A stretch of DNA of 64,000 bases. Origin: an uncultured Bacteroidota bacterium. Lineage in GTDB: Bacteria; Bacteroidota; Bacteroidia; Bacteroidales; SZUA-534. Position 1 is the stretch's first letter. The number at the start of each line of letters is the position of its first letter. The notes under the pieces are model-generated. The model did no database searches, had not been told where the DNA came from, and saw nothing but the letters and a program-made list of their open reading frames with translations. A program made the translations under genes and the position numbers. Shown in pieces: positions 58,449 to 64,000 of the stretch. The stretch is taken from positions 1 through 64,000 of the forward strand of contig CAMKOM010000011.1 in NCBI GenBank assembly GCA_946414435.1. Reading direction: 5' to 3'.

Positions 58449-59366
58449 ATGAAAAATAAAAATGCTTGTTGTGGACTTGTTTTAATGTTTATAAATCTAT
58501 CAGTTTATTGTCAAAATATTGAAAAGATAGATGTTGTTAATGAAAGTGTCAAGCCTTTTATTGCTTCCAAATGTAATCATTACACAAAAGAAGGAATACA
58601 TCCATATTGCATTCAATGTAATGGTATAGTATCTGTATATGATAAAAGTCACAGTTTTGGAGAAGGTAAAATTTTGGATTCGGTTGATGTGATTTTTAAC
58701 TACAATAATGATGTTGAATATGTTGTATGCCGAACAACCGCAAAACTTATTCATGTCAGTTTTTCAAAATCCAAGCCTTTAATGATTATTAACTATCTTG
58801 ATGATAGACCTGAATATTATGACGCAATACTTGATGACTATTTTTGGATTTATAATCTTGATAGCCTTGCTAATGGTATATTATACAAAGACTCTATATA
58901 TTGCAAATATTGTGATGATGGATATTTGATTGGTGATAAGTTGTTTTTTACCCGTTCAAACGAACGAGATGATTTTCAAGGCGGATATTGGCTTACAGAT
59001 ATTTATATGTCACCATTTGACAACATTGCCGATTCGGTTGTAGTGGCTCGCAATTTTGGCATTCGAGCCATAAGTTCCGACGGTAAATATATTTTAGCCC
59101 AAAACAAGAACACTATTAGCCAGTATTCTTGCGCCATAATCGATGTGGAGCAAAAAAAATATCAAGTGCTTTTAGGGCGTAATTATTGTAATCGTACTGT
59201 CATATATTCGGATGAGGAACAAAAATTTGGCTTTATTTTTGGCAAAAAAATCGTGTATGTTGATATGCCAAAAACATTTCCGTTTGATGCTCTTGAAAAG
59301 AAAGACATATTTTGGCCAAGGCCAAAAGGATTAGAAGAAAAATTTAAAAAGCCACCATTAGAGTAA
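58449..59366 (+). CDS. Putative exported immunity protein
   Basis: A 305-residue protein of unknown family, 6 bases after the putative toxin and equally AT-rich (13/60 G+C in the line at 58441). The start MKNKNACCGLVLMFINLSVY looks like a signal peptide, so it would act in the periplasm, where a peptidoglycan-cutting toxin would strike. The mature part has beta-propeller-like segments (DDYFWIYNLDSLANGILY, GYWLTDIYMSPFDN, AISSDGKYILAQN) and many cysteines, including CIQC and CKYC pairs. Position, composition and export match an immunity gene; there is no sequence-family support. It could instead be an unrelated downstream gene. Confidence 0.5.
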   Translation: MKNKNACCGLVLMFINLSVYCQNIEKIDVVNESVKPFIASKCNHYTKEGIHPYCIQCNGIVSVYDKSHSFGEGKILDSVDVIFNYNNDVEYVVCRTTAKLIHVSFSKSKPLMIINYLDDRPEYYDAILDDYFWIYNLDSLANGILYKDSIYCKYCDDGYLIGDKLFFTRSNERDDFQGGYWLTDIYMSPFDNIADSVVVARNFGIRAISSDGKYILAQNKNTISQYSCAIIDVEQKKYQVLLGRNYCNRTVIYSDEEQKFGFIFGKKIVYVDMPKTFPFDALEKKDIFWPRPKGLEEKFKKPPLE

Positions 59367-59426
59367 ATATTTGAATAATCTACGTATCCATCGTGGCATT
59401 GTGGGTTTATATTTGGGCGCCCTTAG

Positions 59427-59493
59427 CGTAGATACGCGGCGCGCCGCGTATCTACAGGCGGCGAGAGCGGGCATTGGTGCGGCATAGAAAAAT
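59427..59493 (+). repeat. Palindromic repeat element, copy 1
   Basis: The core at 59428-59455 is a perfect 28-base palindrome whose left half is GTAGATACGCGGCG. It is followed by AGGCGGCG and GGGCATTGGTG, both found again in copy 2 at 60297. The rest of the 59367-59588 gap shows only AT-rich sequence before the antitoxin gene. Confidence 0.85.
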
Positions 59494-59588
59494 CTGCGTA
59501 TGTGGGGTTGGACTGAAAAAAGGCGACCTTCTTTTTTGATTTTTGTGCCAATTATCTAATTTTGTATAAAAATTTAAAAAACAGGAAA

Positions 59589-59804
59589 ATGTCAGAATCG
59601 GCTTTCGCACAATTGTCAGGTCAGATTGATATGCTTTCTTACACAGAGCGGGTTATGCTGCTCGATAAGATTGTGAGCACTCTGCGCAGTCCGTTCACCG
59701 CGGCTGTGCAAAAGAAAAAAGCCGAAACCGAAGCGGCTTTCGGGTTGTGGAAAGACCGCGACATCACGGTTGAAACCATCCGCCAAAAAGCGTGGGGGCG
59801 CTAA
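59589..59804 (+). CDS. Antitoxin of a VapBC-type module
   Basis: A 71-residue protein directly before a PIN-domain toxin gene. A short N-terminal helical part (FAQLSGQIDMLSYTERVMLL, LDKIVSTLR) would dimerise and bind DNA, and the C-terminal AAFGLWKDRDITVETIRQKA is the toxin-wrapping tail; GxWKDRD followed by ETIRxKAW is common in antitoxins of PIN toxins. I use the ATG at 59589 over the ORF-track start at 59562. Its stop is 2 bases before the toxin start. Such pairs usually repress their own promoter. Confidence 0.75.
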   Translation: MSESAFAQLSGQIDMLSYTERVMLLDKIVSTLRSPFTAAVQKKKAETEAAFGLWKDRDITVETIRQKAWGR

Positions 59805-59806
59805 CG

Positions 59807-60178
59807 ATGGAATATCTCTGCGACACCTGCATACTAATTGATTATCTGCGAGGCAAACAAGAAGCATACAACCGTCTTTCTGCCGACCGCAGCAAAGGTT
59901 TAGGAATGTCATCTGTCACATTAATGGAACTGATGGTGGGCGCATTGAATAAGCGCGAGGTGTCGGTGATAAAAAAGGCCTTTTCTGATTTTGAGATTGT
60001 TGACATTTCAAGACCAATATCGATAAAAGCCCGATTATTAATTGAAAAATACGCCAAAAGTCACGGTCTTCTCATTCCTGATGCCCTTATTGCTGCCACA
60101 GCGTTGGAGTTAGGCGTGCCGCTGTGCACCGCCAATGTGGGCGATTTCCGTTTCATTCCCGACATCGCGTTGGTTTAA
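59807..60178 (+). CDS. PIN-domain ribonuclease toxin (VapC family)
   Basis: A 123-residue PIN-domain RNase that would cut RNA (often tRNA or rRNA in this family) when free of antitoxin. The acidic active-site residues lie in YLCDTCILIDYLRG (first Asp), VTLMELMVGA (Glu), LLIPDALIAATALELG (Asp) and TANVGDFRFIPDI (Asp). I use the ATG at 59807; the ORF-track start overlaps the antitoxin. The module sits between two copies of a palindromic repeat, as a mobile or repeat-borne cassette might. Confidence 0.88.
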   Translation: MEYLCDTCILIDYLRGKQEAYNRLSADRSKGLGMSSVTLMELMVGALNKREVSVIKKAFSDFEIVDISRPISIKARLLIEKYAKSHGLLIPDALIAATALELGVPLCTANVGDFRFIPDIALV

Positions 60179-60296
60179 ATACCATACATTTTGTCGTTTG
60201 TTGAGACAATGCCGTCAGCACACGAAACATAAACGCAAAACACCGCAGGGCTGTCAGGGTTGGCGGCCTTGCAGGGTTGGAATAGGTGCACAAAAA

Positions 60297-60362
60297 CGTA
60301 GAAACGCGGCGCGCCACGTTTGTGCAGGCGGCGGAGGTTGGGCATTGGTGAGTGGAGAAAAT
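60297..60362 (+). repeat. Palindromic repeat element, copy 2
   Basis: Begins CGTAGAAACGCGGCGCGCC and continues through GCAGGCGGCGGAGG to GGGCATTGGTG, in the same orientation as copy 1. The palindrome is degenerate, but an alternative stem with GCACAAA upstream and TTTGTGC inside restores pairing, which suggests the structure rather than the exact sequence is kept. Confidence 0.8.
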
Positions 60363-60383
60363 TCCGTTTTCCCGATACCCTGT

Positions 60384-60419
60384 AAAAAAAGAAACCCGAA
60401 TTTCTTCGAGTTTCTTTGT
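60384..60419 (-). terminator. Terminator of tRNA-Lys
   Basis: On the minus strand AAAGAAACTCGAA pairs with TTCGGGTTTCTTT, then a T run, just beyond the tRNA 3' end. Confidence 0.75.
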
Positions 60420-60421
60420 TG

Positions 60422-60494
60422 TGACCCGCCAGGGGATCGAACCCTGGACCCACAGATTAAGAGTCTGTTGCTCTACCAGCTGAGCTAGCGAGTC
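60422..60494 (-). tRNA. tRNA-Lys (anticodon CTT)
   Basis: On the minus strand the acceptor arms GACTCGC and GCGGGTC pair. The anticodon stem ACAGA/TCTGT flanks the loop CTCTTAA, giving anticodon CTT. The T arm reads CCAGGGTTCGATCCCCTGG. Discriminator A; CCA is not encoded. The ORF-track entries over this stretch are not genes. Confidence 0.95.
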
Positions 60495-60501
60495 AGCGGT
60501 G

Positions 60502-60509
60502 CAAAGGTA
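60502..60509 (-). promoter_or_regulatory. Predicted -7 box of tRNA-Lys
   Basis: The minus strand reads TACCTTTG, 7 bases before the tRNA 5' end, matching TAnnTTTG. TTG about 17 bases further upstream could be the -33 element. The remaining gap up to 60676 is AT-rich and shows nothing else. Confidence 0.6.
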
Positions 60510-60676
60510 GAAAAAACTTAAAATGGCAATAACCTACAGAGTTTTTTTTTGAATAAAAATGGCGACGTGTGTAAGTGATTTAAAAACAGGTTGTTGGTGA
60601 TGGCGCGTTTTGCTTTGATGAATTAATATCTATATCCTATAGTTCGATATGAACGAATAAACAATACTTGATAAAA

Positions 60677-60705
60677 TAAAAAAACTCGCAATCATCTTGC
60701 GAGCT
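60677..60705 (-). terminator. Terminator of the small acidic protein gene
   Basis: On the minus strand CTCGCAAGATGATTGCGAG is followed by a run of seven T residues, about 29 bases after the stop. Confidence 0.85.
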
Positions 60706-60733
60706 TCTTTACATCAGTGTTCAAGAAATTTTT

Positions 60734-61159
60734 TCACTCATCGTATCCGTCACGGAATTTTCCGCCTTTTTCTTGCTCAAAATCATCATCTTCGGCTTCA
60801 TCGCTGTAACTGATGTGGATTGCTGTCCATTTGTCGTTGAGCGGAACTTTTGCTACACCCGATAAGTCGTATTCACTCAGCAAGTTAAATACTGTTTTTT
60901 CATTTAGGTCTGTTCCTGATTTGGGGTAGCAAAACCAAAGTTTGCCATCGGTTTCAATGGCATTCATTGCCTCGTTTAGCAGATTTTCGGCATCGTTGCG
61001 GTTTTCGGCAAAGATTTGTACATAGCTATAGTAGTCTTCTACTTCTGTGTGCACATCAATGCCTTCACTTTTAACCAATTGCAGAAATTCTTTGGGGGAA
61101 TTAAGAATCAAAACGGTCTTACCGCCGGTAAGACTTAGTTTTTTCAAGATAGGGTTCAT
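60734..61159 (-). CDS. Small cytoplasmic protein, function unknown
   Basis: A 141-residue protein without signal peptide or membrane helix. It has an N-terminal segment LKKLSLTGGKTVLILNSPKE, a middle LLNEAMNAIETDGKLWFCYP followed by KSGTDLNEKT, and an acidic tail (DEAEDDDFEQEKGG). The LWFCYPKSG stretch recalls DUF3052-like proteins, whose function is not known; the match is tentative. It has its own terminator and a 140-base gap to the peptidase gene upstream in which nothing is recognisable. Confidence 0.6.
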   Translation of the reverse strand: MNPILKKLSLTGGKTVLILNSPKEFLQLVKSEGIDVHTEVEDYYSYVQIFAENRNDAENLLNEAMNAIETDGKLWFCYPKSGTDLNEKTVFNLLSEYDLSGVAKVPLNDKWTAIHISYSDEAEDDDFEQEKGGKFRDGYDE

Positions 61160-61299
61160 TTATTCCATCAATAAATAAGAATTAACGATTCAAAGTAAAT
61201 GAAAGTTTTATTCGTTTTGCATAGAGCGTGAAAAAAAATATACAGTCCGCATTGTTGTTTGAAATGAAGAATTTTTGAAAGCCTATGGCATTGGTGAGA

Positions 61300-63438
61300 T
61301 CAGTAAATGATTTCCATTTCATCAATCAAGTGGCTGGCGCCAGCGTATTTGTCGATGAAAAACAGAACAAAGCGGATGTCGAGACTGATGTTGCGGCAGA
61401 TGTCGGCATCAAACTGTAGGTCACTCATTGTGCCTTCCCATACGCGGTCGAAATTCAGGCCGATGAGGTTGCCATCAGTATCGAAAACGGGGCTGCCAGA
61501 GTTACCACCTGTGGTGTGGCATGTGCTAAGGAAACAGACGGTTAGTGATGAGTCGGCATTGCTGTACGGGCCAAAATTGCGGTCTGCATAAAGTTTTATC
61601 AGATGGTCGGGGGCGGTGTAGTCGTATACGTCCATATGGCATTTTTCAATTATACCGCCAAGTGTGGTAAAAGGAGCATAACTGATTGCGTCGGTAGGGT
61701 GATAGCCTTTTATCTGCCCATAGGCTATGCGGAAGGTTGAATTGGCATCGGGAAAAAGTTGGCTGCTGGCGAAGCACTCACGCTGCAATTGCATAAAAAG
61801 CCGCTGATGCTGGTTGTTCTTGCGTTGAATCTGTGAAATCTGCTTGCTTATTTTGTCGTGATAGATGTCGTCGGTTTCGCTGGCAAGCTTGTAGAGAGGG
61901 TCTTTGAGCAATTTTTTTTCGTTTATGACGGAGTGTTTCTCGAAGAAGGCGATGGCCATAGCAGGGTTGGTGAACATTGAATTGCGGCAGGCATGCGCAA
62001 AAGATGTGACTCCGTTTCCTTTTTTAAGTGTGGCAGGTACATGTTCTGGCAAAGCGTTGGCCATATATTCGTTGATCAACATCTTTGAGACCGATATGTC
62101 TGTTTCCGGGTCATAATCGGTATAAAAATCATTCAGATAATTTATAATTCGTGTGCGACGCAGGCTGTCTTCCATTTTGTCGTTGATAAGCGTTCTTATT
62201 TTGCGGCAAACTGTGATAGCTTCCGATTTGTAGAGTGTTTCGCTCATAAGCAGCCAAGCCTGATTCTGATTCACATATTCAATATAGTCGGCTTCATAAT
62301 CGTCCAACAGATTGCTGTACAATTTTTTCCGCTCATCCGATTCTTCAATCCACGTAGTCATCAGCCGTTCGCGCTCGCGTTTTTTGGACACAACGTGCTT
62401 TTTTGCAAGTCCGCGCCGTTCGCCGTCGAGTTTTTTCCATGCGTTGGCAAGACTGGCTACTTTGCTGGTGTATTTTATCATCACCGACTGGTCAGAACGC
62501 ATACGCTCTTTTATTATATCGATGGATTTGCTGCGAATGCCAACCACAAGCGGGTCGAAGGTGTTTTGTGTGGCTTCTACGGCAAACGATGGCAAGTACT
62601 CATTTGTGGTTCCAGGGTAACCCATCAGCATCACAAAATCGTCTTCTTGTTTTTGTTTCGCGTTTATTTTCAAATGGTTGCTTGCTTGATATGGAATATT
62701 GTCGGCAGAGTAGGGTGCAGGGCGATTTAAACTATCGGCATAGATGCGAAAAATGGTGAAATCACCTGTGTGACGTGGCCATACCCAGTTGTCGGTATCA
62801 CCGCCAAATTTTCCAATTGAAATTGGGGGCGTTCCAACTAATCGGATGTCTTCAAAAATCTCGTATACAGATAGATAATACTCATTGCCGCAATAGAAGG
62901 CGTCAACGTGAGCTTTTAGAGTTGAGTTAGCCGAAGCTGTTTGTTCAATGTTTGTTATGTTCTTGGTTATCAGGTTGCTACGTAAGGAGCTCGTCATAGT
63001 GTCGTTTACCCCATCAAGCACTTGTGCGGTAACATCTTCCATACGGCGTAAAAAACAGACTCCTATATTATTACCGCCTAGTTCGTCTGCTTGATTCATC
63101 GCCCAAAATCCGTTGGTAATATAGTCGTTCTGCAACGAGCTGTGCTGCTGCACCACATTGAGCCCGCAATGGTGGTTGGTAATGACTAGGCCATGCGCCG
63201 AAATGACTGAACCTGAGCAGAAATGATGGAATGGCATGTCAAGGTCGACAAAGCCTACAACCGCACTGCTTAGACATGACTGATTGATGTTGTATATGTC
63301 ATCGGCTGTAAGGTGTAGCCCCATTTCAGTCATCTCGCCAATGTTATTCTCAAGCAAAAAAGGCAACCACATTCCTTCATTGGCGCGAACCGACAATGCT
63401 GCAAAAATGCCTAATAATGTTACAGTCTGGCGTCTCAT
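61300..63438 (-). CDS. S46-family dipeptidyl-peptidase, Asp/Glu-specific (DPP11 type)
   Basis: Periplasmic or surface serine exopeptidase that removes dipeptides from oligopeptides, central to amino-acid feeding in asaccharolytic Bacteroidales. A signal peptide (MRRQTVTLLGIFAALSVRA) leads to NEGMWLPFLL, the family's mature start. Catalytic residues lie in ITNHHCG (His), GDTDNWVWPRHTGDF (Asp) and TGGNSGSP (Ser). Eighteen residues after the serine is NFDRVWEGTMSD; the arginine is at the position (673 in the P. gingivalis enzyme) that distinguishes acidic-specific DPP11 from DPP7, which has glycine. The ATG at 63438 gives 712 residues, the usual length; the ORF-track start at 63507 adds a non-signal leader. 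Confidence 0.9.
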   Translation of the reverse strand: MRRQTVTLLGIFAALSVRANEGMWLPFLLENNIGEMTEMGLHLTADDIYNINQSCLSSAVVGFVDLDMPFHHFCSGSVISAHGLVITNHHCGLNVVQQHSSLQNDYITNGFWAMNQADELGGNNIGVCFLRRMEDVTAQVLDGVNDTMTSSLRSNLITKNITNIEQTASANSTLKAHVDAFYCGNEYYLSVYEIFEDIRLVGTPPISIGKFGGDTDNWVWPRHTGDFTIFRIYADSLNRPAPYSADNIPYQASNHLKINAKQKQEDDFVMLMGYPGTTNEYLPSFAVEATQNTFDPLVVGIRSKSIDIIKERMRSDQSVMIKYTSKVASLANAWKKLDGERRGLAKKHVVSKKRERERLMTTWIEESDERKKLYSNLLDDYEADYIEYVNQNQAWLLMSETLYKSEAITVCRKIRTLINDKMEDSLRRTRIINYLNDFYTDYDPETDISVSKMLINEYMANALPEHVPATLKKGNGVTSFAHACRNSMFTNPAMAIAFFEKHSVINEKKLLKDPLYKLASETDDIYHDKISKQISQIQRKNNQHQRLFMQLQRECFASSQLFPDANSTFRIAYGQIKGYHPTDAISYAPFTTLGGIIEKCHMDVYDYTAPDHLIKLYADRNFGPYSNADSSLTVCFLSTCHTTGGNSGSPVFDTDGNLIGLNFDRVWEGTMSDLQFDADICRNISLDIRFVLFFIDKYAGASHLIDEMEIIY

Positions 63439-63639
63439 AAAATTGAATTTTTGATTTGGAAAAATAGTAAAATTTGTCGACTGCCCACGATTCTCTGGCA
63501 GTTTCATGGAAAAAGAATTGTGTGTTTCAAATCGGAATTAAATAGTGGAATGAATCGGGAGGTTGTGAATTGGTAATTTGTAAATGTTGGTGTGCGGTAA
63601 AGATTCAGTTTCCCGTGCATCTATTGTGTTTAGTATGGA

Positions 63640-64000
63640 TTATATCCCATTCACCACATTCACCGGCCTCCCTTCAACGAAAGCCTTAAGATTGCCAACC
63701 GCAATGCACATCAGGCGTTGGCGGGCTTCGAAGGTGGCCCACGCAATGTGCGGCGTGATTTGGCAGTTGCGGGCGGTGAGCAGCGGATTGTCGGCAGCGG
63801 GCGGCTCGGTGGATAGCACATCGACAGCTGCAGCGGCAATGCGACCACGGTTAAGAGCGTCGGCAAGGGCCTGCTCATCGACAAGCGGGCCGCGGCCTGT
63901 GTTTATCAGTATTGCCGATGACTTCATCCGCGCAAGCACGGCGGCGTTTATCAGGTGGCAGGTGTTGTCGGAAAGCGGACAATGCAGGCTCACAATATCG
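63640..64000 (-). CDS. D-2-hydroxyacid dehydrogenase, partial (3' part of gene)
   Basis: C-terminal third of an NAD(P)-dependent 2-hydroxyacid dehydrogenase, cut by the window end. The visible part has SLHCPLSDNTCHLINA, AILINTGRGPLVDEQAL, AAVDVLSTEPP and the catalytic histidine region ITPHIAWAT, all in family order. The form resembles glycerate dehydrogenase/hydroxypyruvate reductase types, but the specificity cannot be told without the rest. The gene reads leftwards, and 63439-63639 between it and the peptidase shows no gene. Confidence 0.88.
   Translation of the reverse strand, partial: DIVSLHCPLSDNTCHLINAAVLARMKSSAILINTGRGPLVDEQALADALNRGRIAAAAVDVLSTEPPAADNPLLTARNCQITPHIAWATFEARQRLMCIAVGNLKAFVEGRPVNVVNGI

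Noticed and set aside
60135-60488. 117-residue plus-strand and 92-residue minus-strand ORFs
   Set aside because: They cover the palindromic repeat, terminator and tRNA-Lys and have no protein features.

Overview
The window comes from a member of the Bacteroidota, most likely the order Bacteroidales. Evidence: promoters follow the TAnnTTTG pattern with a TTG about 19 bases upstream, Shine-Dalgarno sequences are largely absent, the tmRNA tag reads GENSYALAA, a type IX secretion (T9SS) sorting domain is present, there is an S46 dipeptidyl-peptidase, and fusA is followed directly by rpsJ with no tuf between. The genus cannot be fixed from sequence alone.

Layout. 1-107: 14-base tandem repeats at the window edge. 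107-5541 (minus): a probable five-gene operon (small membrane protein, mutL, rhomboid protease, triple-FKBP isomerase, glycosyltransferase). 5.8-6.8 kb (plus): tRNA-Glu, rpsT and a small lipoprotein. 6.8-9.3 kb (minus): lysC-lysA. 9.7-11.2 kb (minus): a lipoprotein carboxylesterase. 11.3-16.8 kb (plus): a GNAT acetyltransferase, an exported protein, then a YfiR-like protein paired with a TonB-dependent receptor. 17.0-34.0 kb (plus): the fused str-S10-spc-alpha ribosomal superoperon from rpsL to rplQ, with secY, infA and rpoA, but without map between secY and infA. 34.1-37.7 kb (minus): an exonuclease, then an ECF sigma factor, membrane anti-sigma factor and exported protein. 37.9-38.3 kb: tmRNA.

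38.6-59.4 kb (plus) is the accessory and most interesting region: seven consecutive genes, nearly all with signal peptides. They encode a helical exported protein, an outer-membrane beta-barrel, a 950-residue beta-rich protein, a fibronectin-III protein, a 2846-residue adhesin with about 26 SprB-like repeats and a T9SS sorting domain, a 1228-residue protein with Fn3 domains, a zinc-protease motif and a C-terminal domain of sharply lower GC, and a low-GC exported 305-residue protein. I read the last two as a polymorphic toxin (possibly a papain-like/NlpC-type amidase tip) and its periplasmic immunity protein, with the upstream genes as surface presentation machinery. This is inference from domain order, composition and motifs.

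59.4-60.5 kb holds a VapBC-type toxin-antitoxin pair lying between two copies of a palindromic repeat, then tRNA-Lys. 60.7-64 kb (minus) holds a small acidic protein, an Asp/Glu-type S46 peptidase (DPP11) and a 2-hydroxyacid dehydrogenase cut by the window end.
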